The notes beneath the pieces were generated by a model, which was given only the letters and a program-made list of their open reading frames with translations, had not been told where the DNA came from and did not search any database. Shown here in pieces: positions 16,032 to 24,518 of a DNA stretch of 64,000 nucleotides. Each line of letters starts with the position of its first letter. Position 1 is the first letter of the stretch. Origin of the DNA: Geothrix sp. 21YS21S-4 (GTDB lineage: Bacteria > Acidobacteriota > Holophagae > Holophagales > Holophagaceae); contig NZ_CP132719.1 in the NCBI RefSeq assembly GCF_030845995.1, positions 1,798,001 to 1,862,000 of the forward strand, written 5' to 3'. The position numbers were made by a program, and so were the translations under genes.

Positions 16032-17489
16032 ATGGCGGTGGGCACAGCGATGGACGAGCGCAGGAACCTGGACGCCGGCACGCAGTCCTGCGAAGCGCTG
16101 GTGCGCGCGGCCTTCGACCGGATCCGCGCCCTGGACGGGGAACTTCACGCCGTGCTCGCGATGGACGAAGCCCGCAGCCTGGACCTGGCGCGCCAGGCGG
16201 ACGCCCGGCTGCGGGCCGGAGAGCGGACGCCCGTCCTGGGACTTCCGGTGGTCCTCAAGGACAACTTCAACTGGAGCGGCCTGCCCGTGACCTGCGGCTC
16301 CCGCGTTCTGGACGGCTACGTCGCCCCCTACGACGCCACCGTGGTGAGCCGGCTGATCCAGGCCGGGGCCGTTCCCCTCGCCAAGGCCAACCTCGACGAG
16401 TTCGCCATGGGCTCCAGCGGGGAATACAGCGCCTTCGGCCCCGCCCGCAACCCGTGGGATCCCTCGCGGGTTCCGGGCGGAAGCAGCAGCGGGTCCGTGG
16501 TGTCCGTGGCCGCGGGCTACGCGTCCCTCGCCCTGGGAAGCGACACCGGCGGATCCGTGCGCCTTCCGGCCAGCTTCTGCGGCGTGACTGCCCTTCGGCC
16601 CACCTACGGCGTTCTGAGTCGCTACGGACTCACGGCCATGGCCTCCAGCCTGGACCAGCCCGGACCCATCGCCGCCACCGCCGAGGATCTCGCGCTCGCG
16701 TTCAGCGTGATGGTCGGGGCCGATCCCCGGGACAGCACCTCCGTCGACCTCCCCGGTTCCGAGCGGCTGGCGTCCCTGCGATCCGCGGACCTGCGGGGAT
16801 TGCGGATCGGCCTTCCGCGGGAATATTTCGGAGAGGGCCTGGAGCCCGGCGTCCGAAGCTCACTCGAAGCGGCCCTCCGAGTGTTCGAGGAACAAGGTGC
16901 TCGCCTGGTGGAGGTCGACCTCCCCCACACGCGCTACGCCATCGACGCCTACTACCTGCTCTGCACCAGCGAGGTCTCGAGCAACCTCAGCCGGTTCGAC
17001 GGCGTGCGGTATGGCCTGCGCGTTCCCGATGCGGGCGGCTTTCCCGGGATGGTCGCCGGGACCCGCGACCGAGGCTTCGGGCCCGAGGTCAAGCGCCGCA
17101 TCCTCCTGGGGACATTCTGCCTCTCCAAGGGCTACTACGACGCCTTCTACGTGAAGGCCCTCAAGGCTCGGGCCCTGATCGCCGCCGACTTCGACCGGGC
17201 CTTCGCCGAAGTGGACGTCCTCGCGGGCCCCGTCAGCCCCGGCGTCGCGTTCCCCTTCGGCACCAAGACCGGGGACCCCCTGGCCATGTACCTCGCCGAC
17301 GCCTTCACCGTCCCCACCGCCCTCGCGGGCGTGCCCTGCCTGTCCGTCCCCGCGGGCCTGTCCGAAGGCCTGCCCGTGGGCATCCAGCTGATCGGTCCGG
17401 CCCTGTCGGACGTCCGCCTGCTGGAAGTGGCCCACGCCTTCCAGTCCGCCACCGCCCACCATCTCGCAACCCCGACCCTGTCCGCATAG
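16032..17489 (+). CDS. gatA: Glutamyl-tRNA(Gln)/Asp-tRNA(Asn) amidotransferase subunit A
   Basis: 485 residues from an ATG preceded by GGAG about 8 bases upstream. Amidase-signature catalytic triad: Lys in PVVLKDNFNWSG, cis-Ser in PGGSSSGSVVSVAAG and nucleophile Ser in LGSDTGGSVRLPASFCG. KANLDEFAMGSSGEYSAFG is GatA-specific. GatA releases ammonia from glutamine for tRNA-dependent amidation with GatB and GatC, which are not in the window. It lies 9 bases upstream of the E2 gene on the same strand. Confidence 0.92.
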   Translation: MAVGTAMDERRNLDAGTQSCEALVRAAFDRIRALDGELHAVLAMDEARSLDLARQADARLRAGERTPVLGLPVVLKDNFNWSGLPVTCGSRVLDGYVAPYDATVVSRLIQAGAVPLAKANLDEFAMGSSGEYSAFGPARNPWDPSRVPGGSSSGSVVSVAAGYASLALGSDTGGSVRLPASFCGVTALRPTYGVLSRYGLTAMASSLDQPGPIAATAEDLALAFSVMVGADPRDSTSVDLPGSERLASLRSADLRGLRIGLPREYFGEGLEPGVRSSLEAALRVFEEQGARLVEVDLPHTRYAIDAYYLLCTSEVSSNLSRFDGVRYGLRVPDAGGFPGMVAGTRDRGFGPEVKRRILLGTFCLSKGYYDAFYVKALKARALIAADFDRAFAEVDVLAGPVSPGVAFPFGTKTGDPLAMYLADAFTVPTALAGVPCLSVPAGLSEGLPVGIQLIGPALSDVRLLEVAHAFQSATAHHLATPTLSA

Positions 17490-17498
17490 GAGCGAACC

Positions 17499-18875
17499 AT
17501 GGCCTTTGACGTCGTCATGCCCCAGATGGGCGAGAGCATCGCGGAAGCCACCGTCCTGAAGTGGCACAAGAAGGCCGGCGATCCCGTCGCCAAGGACGAG
17601 ACCCTGTACGAGATCAGCACCGACAAGGTGGATGCGGAAATCCCCGCCCCCGCGGCCGGCACGCTCCTGGAGATCCTGGTGGACGTGAACGCCACAGTTC
17701 CCGTGGGGACCGTGGTGGCGCGCATCGGCGATGCCTCCGAAAAAGCCGCCGGCGCCCCTGCTGGCGGTGCCACCGCAACTGCGGCACCCGCCCAGGCGAA
17801 GGAGCAACAGGCGGTCGCCGCCCCTTCCGCGCCCGCGCCCCAACCAGACGAGGACGACAACAGCCTCGAAGGCCGCCTCCGCACCAAGAGCAGCCCGCTC
17901 GTCCGCGAGATGGCCAAGCAGCACGGCGTCGATCTGGCGAAGGTCGAGGGCAGCGGCCAGTCCGGCCGGGTGACCAAGGAGGACCTGGAGGCCCACCTGG
18001 CGAAGGCTCCTGCCTCCCGTCCCGCGCAAGGGCAGCCCTCGAACCAGCCAACGCCTTCCGTGGCGCCCGCCCTCCCCGCGGTCCACGATCCCTCCGCGCC
18101 CACCATGGGCCTGACGCCCGCCATCTCCGTGGCGCCCGCCCCCGCCATGCCCGCCTTCGCTTCCGGCGAGCGGGTGGTGGTGGAGCCCATGAGCCGCATG
18201 CGGAAGATCATCGCGGACAACATGGTGGCCAGCCGCCGCACCTCGGCCCACGTCTACACGGTCTTCGAGATCGACATGACCCACGTGGCCCAGCTGCGCC
18301 ACAAGCACAAGAAGGCCTTCGAGGCGCAGTTCGGCACCAAGCTCAGCTTCATGCCCTTCGTGATGATGGCCGCCTGCAAGGCGCTGCGCGCCTATCCCGT
18401 GGCCAACGCCTCCGTGGACGGCGACAACGTCGTCTACAAGCAGGACATCAACCTGGGAATCGCCGTCAGCCTGGACTGGGGCCTCATCGTTCCCGTGGTG
18501 AAGAACGCCGACATGATGAACCTCGGCGGCCTGGCGCGGAGCCTCAACGACCTGGCCGAACGCGCCCGCGGCAAGCAGCTCAAGCCGGATGAGATCAGCG
18601 GCGGCACCTTCACCATCACCAATCCCGGCGTCTACGGCGACACCTTCGGTCTGCCCATCATCAACCAGCCTCAGGTGGCCATCCAGGGCGTCGGCGCCAT
18701 CGTGAAGCGCCCCGTGGTCGTCACCGGCCCCGACGGCACCGACTTCATCGCCATCCGCCAGATGATGTTCAGCAGCCTCGGCTTCGACCATCGGATCATC
18801 GACGGCGCCGTGGGGGATCTGTTCATGGCCTTCGTCAAAAAGGAGTTGGAGAACTCCACCTTCGGGCTGGAGTAG
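17499..18875 (+). CDS. 2-oxo acid dehydrogenase complex E2 component (dihydrolipoyl acyltransferase)
   Basis: 458 residues. Lipoyl domain 1-76 with lipoylated Lys43 (EISTDKVDAEIP); Ala/Pro/Gln linker; peripheral-subunit-binding domain about 125-165 (SSPLVREMAKQHGVDLAKVEGSG); second linker; catalytic domain from about 225 (VVVEPMSRMRKIIADNMVASRR) ending FSSLGFDHRIIDGAVGDLF with the HxxxDG active-site His and Asp. It transfers acyl groups from E1-bound ThDP to CoA. The MPQMGESIAE start suits SucB or branched-chain/pyruvate E2; the substrate cannot be decided and no E1/E3 genes are adjacent. A second copy of the last 26 codons lies 126 bases downstream. Confidence 0.92.
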   Translation: MAFDVVMPQMGESIAEATVLKWHKKAGDPVAKDETLYEISTDKVDAEIPAPAAGTLLEILVDVNATVPVGTVVARIGDASEKAAGAPAGGATATAAPAQAKEQQAVAAPSAPAPQPDEDDNSLEGRLRTKSSPLVREMAKQHGVDLAKVEGSGQSGRVTKEDLEAHLAKAPASRPAQGQPSNQPTPSVAPALPAVHDPSAPTMGLTPAISVAPAPAMPAFASGERVVVEPMSRMRKIIADNMVASRRTSAHVYTVFEIDMTHVAQLRHKHKKAFEAQFGTKLSFMPFVMMAACKALRAYPVANASVDGDNVVYKQDINLGIAVSLDWGLIVPVVKNADMMNLGGLARSLNDLAERARGKQLKPDEISGGTFTITNPGVYGDTFGLPIINQPQVAIQGVGAIVKRPVVVTGPDGTDFIAIRQMMFSSLGFDHRIIDGAVGDLFMAFVKKELENSTFGLE

Positions 18876-19001
18876 TCGCTGATCCTCCGCGGCTGAGCGC
18901 GCGCTCCGCTGGCGCGCACGCCGCTTCTGGCAGCCCCCGAACGCGGGCCCCACCGGGGCCCACTTCCATTCAGCCTTCGGCTTCACGGAGGGGGACCCCC
19001 C

Positions 19002-19079
19002 ATCGACGGCGCCGTGGGCGATCTGTTCATGGCCTTCGTCAAAAAGGAGCTGGAGAACTCCACCTTCGGCCTGGAGTAG
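19002..19079 (+). pseudogene. Orphan second copy of the E2 gene 3' end (26 codons with stop)
   Basis: These 78 bases repeat 18798-18875 in the same orientation and encode the identical peptide IDGAVGDLFMAFVKKELENS... to the TAG. Only three bases differ (GGG/GGC, TTG/CTG, GGG/GGC), and all three are synonymous. There is no start codon or upstream coding part. The 126 bases between the two copies hold no gene; they include a small GGGCCCC/GGGGCCC hairpin. It looks like the tail of a second, functionally constrained E2 allele left by recombination. Confidence 0.85.
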
Positions 19080-19095
19080 GCCTCTCCGCTTCCAC

Positions 19096-19123
19096 GAAAA
19101 GGGCGGCTCCGGCCGCCCTTTTC
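19096..19123. terminator. Intrinsic terminator after the duplicated E2 tail
   Basis: A perfect 12-bp stem GAAAAGGGCGGC / GCCGCCCTTTTC with loop TCCG, flanked by A and T runs. It lies just after the orphan E2 stop and so would have been the terminator of that copy. It can also act on the dnaB strand. Confidence 0.85.
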
Positions 19124-19130
19124 ATTCCAA

Positions 19131-19207
19131 AGAACCACCGCGAAAAACATCCAGAACCGGATAGCGCTTTTCTTGGCGCCCTTGGCGGTCAACCTTCGTC
19201 TTTTGGC
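19131..19207. repeat. Dispersed palindromic element, copy 2 (diverged)
   Basis: The right arm TTCTTGGCGCCCTTGGCGG (from 19170) followed by TCAACCTTCGTCTTTTGG matches the consensus arm TTCTTGGTGCCTTGGTGG plus TGATC..TCTTTTG of the other copies with several substitutions. The left arm AGAACCACCGCG...CCAGAA is degraded. It fills the junction between the E2 terminator and the dnaB stop, again between convergent genes. Confidence 0.55.
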
Positions 19208-19213
19208 ACCGGA

Positions 19214-20578
19214 TCAGTTCGTGTACCGCTCCAGCTCGCGGTACATCGCGTATTCCCCCTGGAAGTGCAGCGGGATGATCGCGGTGGGGCCGTTGCGGTG
19301 CTTGGCGACGATCAGTTCGGCGGAGTTGTCGGGCTCTTCGTTGGCGGAGGGGATCATCTTCCGGTGGATGAAGGCCACCATGTCCGCGTCCTGCTCGATG
19401 GCGCCGGAATCGCGCAGGTCGCTGAGCTGGGGCCGGCCGCCGGTGCGGTGCTCCACCTCGCGGTTCAGCTGGGACAGCACCACCACAGGGATCCCGAAGT
19501 CCTTCGCCATGAGCTTGAGTCCGCGGCTGATCTCGCCGATTCGGATGGCCTCGTTCTGCTTGGCGCCGCGGCTGCCTTCGGGACTGCTGAGCAGCTGAAG
19601 GTAGTCGATGATGACGAACTCCACTCGCCGGTTGCTCTGGCTGCCCTGCTTCACGACCATGTTCTGGATCTGGGGCACGGTGATCGACGCCTGATCGCAG
19701 ATGAACAGCGGCATCTGAACGAGTTCGTCCCGCGTCTGGAGGACGTGCTCGATCCGGCCCGCGGCGCGCCCGGCCTGGAGATCCTTCATGTTGGTCTGGC
19801 TCTTGGCGGAGAGGAGGCGCATGAAGACCTCCTCGTGGCTCATTTCCAGGCTGAAGAAGGCGCCGCAGTGGCCCGAGCGCCCGTCCCGTTCCTGGGCCGC
19901 CCGCAGGATCCAGTTCAGCGCCAGGGCCGTCTTGCCGATGCCGGGACGGGCCGCCAGCACGATGAGGTTGCCCGGCTGGAAGCCCTGGGTCAGCTCGTCG
20001 AAGCGGCTGAAGCCCACGCGGACGCCCGGCGACAGCCGGCCTTCCAGCCGCTCGTGCAGCCGCTCCATGGCGTCGTCCGCCACGCTCTGGATGGACAGCA
20101 GCCCGCGGGCCTTGGCGTCGCCCTGGGCTAGGTGGAAGAGGCTCTGGGCTGTCTGGTCTACCAGGACTTCCGGAGATTCGTCCTCCTCAGCCGCCTGCCG
20201 CACCAATTGGGCGCCCAGGTGCACCAGCCGCCGGAGCTTCGCCTTGCGCCGGATGACGTCCGCCAGCACCTGGGGGCGCTCCACGTCCTCGCCCGCCAGC
20301 AACTCCACCAGCCCCGGATAGCCGCCCACCTTGTTCAGGCTGTCGTCCTGGTCGAGGGCGTCCTTCAGAGTGAGGGAGTTGACCTCCACCTGCGCTTCGA
20401 TGAGCGTCCGGAGGGCCCGGAACACCGCGCGGTGGGCGGGGTGGACGAAGTCCTCCTCCGCCAGGGCGAACACCGCCTCGCTGGCCACGAAGCCCGCGCC
20501 CGGCGCGCAGCAGGTGGCCAGAAAGGACCGCTCCGCGTCGATATCCTCCGGAAGCCGCTCCGGAAGCCAATCCGCCAT
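19214..20578 (-). CDS. dnaB: Replicative DNA helicase DnaB
   Basis: 454 residues, normal length. The N-terminal DnaB domain starts LPEDIDAERSFLATCC. The RecA-like helicase domain has Walker A AARPGIGKTALALN (near residue 215), ACGAFFSLEMS-type H1a segment, Walker B VEFVIIDYLQLLSS, the QLNREVEHR arginine-finger region and LRDSGAIEQDADMVAFIHR. It unwinds DNA at the replication fork. No intein or insertion. It is a single-gene unit; the lipoprotein gene upstream ends 17 bases before its start. Confidence 0.97.
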   Translation of the reverse strand: MADWLPERLPEDIDAERSFLATCCAPGAGFVASEAVFALAEEDFVHPAHRAVFRALRTLIEAQVEVNSLTLKDALDQDDSLNKVGGYPGLVELLAGEDVERPQVLADVIRRKAKLRRLVHLGAQLVRQAAEEDESPEVLVDQTAQSLFHLAQGDAKARGLLSIQSVADDAMERLHERLEGRLSPGVRVGFSRFDELTQGFQPGNLIVLAARPGIGKTALALNWILRAAQERDGRSGHCGAFFSLEMSHEEVFMRLLSAKSQTNMKDLQAGRAAGRIEHVLQTRDELVQMPLFICDQASITVPQIQNMVVKQGSQSNRRVEFVIIDYLQLLSSPEGSRGAKQNEAIRIGEISRGLKLMAKDFGIPVVVLSQLNREVEHRTGGRPQLSDLRDSGAIEQDADMVAFIHRKMIPSANEEPDNSAELIVAKHRNGPTAIIPLHFQGEYAMYRELERYTN

Positions 20579-20595
20579 CGCCCGCTCCCCTGGAT

Positions 20596-23500
20596 CTAGA
20601 GTCCCGGAGGAGTGTATCCCCCGCCGTTCACGTCCACAAAGACCGGGTTGGTCACGGCCACGGGGTAGATGCCCCGCATGATCCGGTTCCAGGGCGTTCC
20701 CGTCCGGTAGGCGCCCGTGGTGGACAGGGACACCCCGGCCTCGACCACGATCCAGGCGTCCTGACCGGCGGGCATCGCCACGCTAGCCAAGGTGGCCGTG
20801 CGGAGCCGGCCGTCCACGGTGGAGGCGGTGAAGCTGGCGAGAGGCACCACCTGGGCGACCCCGTTCACCACCACCCGGACCTCGTCCACCGGCACCCAAT
20901 CCGGGGCGTAGAGCGAGATGGAGATGGAAACCGTCGCCGCGGGACCGGCCACCAGCCCGCCGGGATGGGTGCCATTGACGGTCACGTCGAGGAGGGGCCC
21001 CGTGGAGGCCACAGCCGCGCCACTGCGGAGGGCCTCCAGGACCGGCGTCAAGGTGTCCTGGGTAAGGGTCGCCGAGCCCAACCGAAGGTAGGTGCGGGCC
21101 AGACCCACGGGCGTATCGAAGCTGTATTTCGCGGCGGACAGGCCCAGCGCCTTGGTGAAGGCCCCCGGAGCCTGCTGCTTCAGGAGCGAGAACCAGTCGG
21201 CACGCACGGCCTTGAATTCGGCGAACCACGCCGTGGGATCCGCGGGATCGCAGCCCTCGGCGCGGAGGAGCTCCAGTGCATCGAAATCGCCATGACGCTT
21301 ACCGAGGGACATAGCGCCCGTCTGGGTCCACCAAGCATTGGCACCCAATCCGAGGGCCACCGCAGGATTGAAGCCGCGCACCGTGAACAGCCCCTGGGGA
21401 CCGCGGGGACGGTGGATCACCGTGTAGCCGCCCTCCGCTTGGGTGATGAAATCCGCCAGCGTCCAGCCCTTGGAGGGCCGCGCGCCGCCGTTGCGATCAC
21501 CGGTGGGCGTGGGGATGAAGAGGGCGGTGGTGAACCCATCGGTCAGACTGGAACTGCGGGCGCCCACCACGAAGGGATCCAGTCCCACCGATTCCCGCTG
21601 GGCGTCGCTCAACCCCGTGTTCTCAATCTCCTGACGAAATTCCGTGCGCAAGACCGCCGGATCGGTCACCTGATCCTCTTCCGTGCGGCCCACGACCTGA
21701 ATCCCATTGGCCAAAGCTGAACTGAGCAGCTCGCCAGGGTTGAGGCCTCCGGTCGTCGCCTGCGTGGGACTGGGCAGGTCGAAAGCGCTCCAGCCCGAAG
21801 GCAGCGGCGAATCCAGGGCTACGAACGCATGGCTGATGTCCGTCTGCCCGTCGAAGGACTTGATCGGCAGGACGTCCAGGTAGGACTGGGGTCCGCGGGT
21901 GCTGTAGGTCAGGTAATCCCCCGCCGGAAAGTAGGCGGTTGCTACACCGTAGGGGGAGGCGAAGGAGGTGCCGAACACTTCGTTCCCCGCGGTGTACTGG
22001 TAGATGGCGGAACTCGCGCCAAGGACCACCTTTCCCTTGTAGACGGGATCGTAGTAACTCGACATATGTCGGCTTCGCTGCATTCTCGGATCCGCAGTCG
22101 TGCCCAGCCCCACGAAGGTCAAGCGGCGGGGATTGAGACCGGCGAATTCCAGGGTGCCCGCCTGACGCACCGAGAAGACGTGGGCCAGCTGCTTCTGAGT
22201 GATCACGTTGCCGTTGGCGTCGAGCACTTCGCCCCGCTCGGGAGCCAGGCTCTCCGCAAGACTCCACGCCTGGTCTTTGGAGGGCGTGATGGCCGTCTGG
22301 AGGTAGAGACGATCCGTATTCAGGCTATTGGTACCCAGGTAGAGGGTGTAGCTCTGGGTGGCGTTGGAAGCGGTCACGCGGTACTGCTGCGTGCGGCCCG
22401 TGAATCGAGGATCGGCCACGGCGGGCAGAAGCACCGGCAGGGCTCCGCTGCTGGCGGCGATGTCGCTGGGCTCCCGCCACTCCACCCGCTCCAACGTCCA
22501 ATGGGTAGGGTCCACGTCGATGGCCGGATCCACGGCCGCATTGGTGCCCGTGTAGCGCTCGAACCGGAACTCCGTCTGGAGCGGACCGCCGTGATAAGCC
22601 GTTCCGAAGGAATCGAAGGCCAGGACGCCCACTTCCCCGCTCTGGAAGCCGCTGCGGGCCTGGGTCATCTCGTTCTGCAGGAGGGTCGCCTGGCTGGGGT
22701 AGTAGGGATTCGCGACGGTACCCAACGTAGAGAGCACCGCATCGGCACCTCCCACCACATACAGCCGCCGACGGTACGCCAGGGAACCACCCGCCGGAAG
22801 ATTCGCCGAGGCGGGGCTGCCCACCACCACCCGGGCCGGCACCAGGGGACGCAACTCGGTCAGGGGGTGGACGGGGTCCGATGCCACGAGGACCCGCTCC
22901 ACATCCAAGGGAAGAATGCCCAGGGAGGAATGCGAATCCAGGCTGCTGCCGGAGGATTCGGTGCCCATCAGGGCCACCATGGGCGCCTGGACGCTGGTGG
23001 TCAGGGGCGCAGCGAAATCGGATCCGGGGATCTCCACGCCCCAACTGCTGAGGGGCGTGCCGTCGAAGGCCTGGACCGCGGGAACGAGTGGGCGGTACCC
23101 GCCGCCGTGCTGGGACAGGGCGTCAGCGATGTTGCGGAGCGGAAGGGCCGAACTGCCGGCATTGGCGAGGGTGGTCTCCACCGTGTAGAACGTCTCGCCC
23201 TTGTTGAGGGTGAGACGGTGGACGGCGGTCACGCCCGCCACCCGGCCCTGGGCATCCGTCGCCACGCCGAGCTTGGCCTTGGGATCCAAGAGGTAGCCGC
23301 GCATCTCCAGGCTCACGGAGTTCACGCCGGCGGTGGGGACATATTGATCGAAGACCAGCGGCAGGTCGGGGTCCTGGTTCGCCACGGGCCCCAGGCGCTC
23401 CAGCATGTCGGTGGGCGGGGAGACCCGCTTGTAGCTCTGGTCGAGGGAGATACTGCCGATGTCGAGGATGGCGCCGCCGGATGCCGCGCCGAACTGCCCT

Positions 23501-23769
23501 TCGCGATTTCCGAATGCGGCGCCGTCCACCGCGAGCTGGACCGAGTCGTTGCCGAGATAGAAGTCCCCCGCGCTGGAAGTGGCCTTCAGGCCGTAGATGC
23601 GGTCGCCGCCGACGGCGGGGATCTCCTCCACCGCGACGGAAGGTCTCGCGATTCCCGTGGCCCGGAAACAGCCGGATGCCAGAAGGAGGGCCAGCGGGCC
23701 CAGGACCAGCGGCGCGCGGCGGGAGATCCGCCGAGACAGAAGGACCATGGGGGCAAGGCTCATGTTCAT
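20596..23769 (-). CDS. Large lipoprotein, CehA/McbA-like metallohydrolase fold with metal ligands missing
   Basis: About 1057 residues (ATG chosen; a TTG lies one codon earlier). Signal peptide with lipobox LLLASGC, lipidated Cys at about 34. The first 650 residues are beta-rich with no family I recognise. From about 680 the order matches CehA/McbA proteins: a PHP-like segment, then TVIHRPRGPQGLF, FDALELLRAEGC, VGLARTYLRLGS, LEALRSGAAVASTGPLLDVTVNG and a C-terminal beta-sandwich ending in IMRGIYPVAVTNPVF. Where active relatives have DFHxH and TEHNH, this protein reads FDLPSP and TEEDQVTD, so the metal-binding histidines appear lost. Likely a cell-envelope protein with a structural or binding role. 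Confidence 0.6.
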   Translation of the reverse strand: MNMSLAPMVLLSRRISRRAPLVLGPLALLLASGCFRATGIARPSVAVEEIPAVGGDRIYGLKATSSAGDFYLGNDSVQLAVDGAAFGNREGQFGAASGGAILDIGSISLDQSYKRVSPPTDMLERLGPVANQDPDLPLVFDQYVPTAGVNSVSLEMRGYLLDPKAKLGVATDAQGRVAGVTAVHRLTLNKGETFYTVETTLANAGSSALPLRNIADALSQHGGGYRPLVPAVQAFDGTPLSSWGVEIPGSDFAAPLTTSVQAPMVALMGTESSGSSLDSHSSLGILPLDVERVLVASDPVHPLTELRPLVPARVVVGSPASANLPAGGSLAYRRRLYVVGGADAVLSTLGTVANPYYPSQATLLQNEMTQARSGFQSGEVGVLAFDSFGTAYHGGPLQTEFRFERYTGTNAAVDPAIDVDPTHWTLERVEWREPSDIAASSGALPVLLPAVADPRFTGRTQQYRVTASNATQSYTLYLGTNSLNTDRLYLQTAITPSKDQAWSLAESLAPERGEVLDANGNVITQKQLAHVFSVRQAGTLEFAGLNPRRLTFVGLGTTADPRMQRSRHMSSYYDPVYKGKVVLGASSAIYQYTAGNEVFGTSFASPYGVATAYFPAGDYLTYSTRGPQSYLDVLPIKSFDGQTDISHAFVALDSPLPSGWSAFDLPSPTQATTGGLNPGELLSSALANGIQVVGRTEEDQVTDPAVLRTEFRQEIENTGLSDAQRESVGLDPFVVGARSSSLTDGFTTALFIPTPTGDRNGGARPSKGWTLADFITQAEGGYTVIHRPRGPQGLFTVRGFNPAVALGLGANAWWTQTGAMSLGKRHGDFDALELLRAEGCDPADPTAWFAEFKAVRADWFSLLKQQAPGAFTKALGLSAAKYSFDTPVGLARTYLRLGSATLTQDTLTPVLEALRSGAAVASTGPLLDVTVNGTHPGGLVAGPAATVSISISLYAPDWVPVDEVRVVVNGVAQVVPLASFTASTVDGRLRTATLASVAMPAGQDAWIVVEAGVSLSTTGAYRTGTPWNRIMRGIYPVAVTNPVFVDVNGGGYTPPGL

Positions 23770-23834
23770 CAAGGCGTCTCGTTCGGCGGGAGGTCCATGG
23801 GGCTGGGCGGACGAAAGGTCTATGCTAACTCACG

Positions 23835-24518
23835 ATGCCGATCTCCGCCTTCCTTCATCGCTGCTGGGCGCACCGGCGGTCCTTGCTCGTGATTCCAGCA
23901 CTGGCCCTCTTCGGAGACCTGCTGTGGACGCTGGGAAGGTTCCCCGCCATGCACCACCAGCAGATCCACCGGGCGGACGCCATCCCCGCCGTGAACGGGC
24001 CGGTGCTGGTGCTGGGAGCGGGCGTCTACGGCGACGGAGAGCCCACGTCGATCCTGGAGGGCCGGCTGCGCACCGCCCTGTCCCTCTATCGGGCCGGAAA
24101 AGTCCGGTGGTTTCTCGTCTCGGGCGACAACCGCCACGCCTCCTACAACGAACCCCAGGCCATGCGGCGGTGGCTGGTGAAGCAGGGCGTGCCTCCCAGG
24201 CGGATCGTCAGCGACTACGCGGGCCTGCGGACCTGGGACAGCCTGAAGCGCGCCCAGGCGGTGTTCGGCCAATCCCAGGTGGTGATCGTCACCTCGGATT
24301 TCCACCTGCCCCGCGCCCTCTACCTCGCCGACCACATCGGCCTCCGCGCCTGGGGCGTGCCGGCCCTCACCGACGATCGTCCGCCCCTGTCGCGGTTCCG
24401 CTTCTGGATGCGCGAGTACGTCGCGCGCCACCTGGCCCTGTGGGATGCGTGGTTCCCACCCAACGCCCGCCTGGGCCCGCGGGAACCCACCCCCGACGAC
24501 TGGGAGCCGGCGCGGTGA
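23835..24518 (+). CDS. SanA/YdcF-like DUF218 membrane-anchored protein
   Basis: 227 residues. One N-terminal membrane helix (RRSLLVIPALALFGDLLW), then a DUF218 domain: PVLVLGAGVYGDGEPTSILEGRLRTALSLYRAGK, FLVSGDNRHASYNEPQAMRRWLVKQGVPPRRIVSDYAGLRTWDS and VVIVTSDFHLPRALYLA. This matches SanA, which affects envelope barrier function and vancomycin sensitivity in E. coli; the biochemical activity is unknown. Its stop overlaps the thiolase GTG. It is transcribed divergently from the lipoprotein gene. Confidence 0.85.
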   Translation: MPISAFLHRCWAHRRSLLVIPALALFGDLLWTLGRFPAMHHQQIHRADAIPAVNGPVLVLGAGVYGDGEPTSILEGRLRTALSLYRAGKVRWFLVSGDNRHASYNEPQAMRRWLVKQGVPPRRIVSDYAGLRTWDSLKRAQAVFGQSQVVIVTSDFHLPRALYLADHIGLRAWGVPALTDDRPPLSRFRFWMREYVARHLALWDAWFPPNARLGPREPTPDDWEPAR

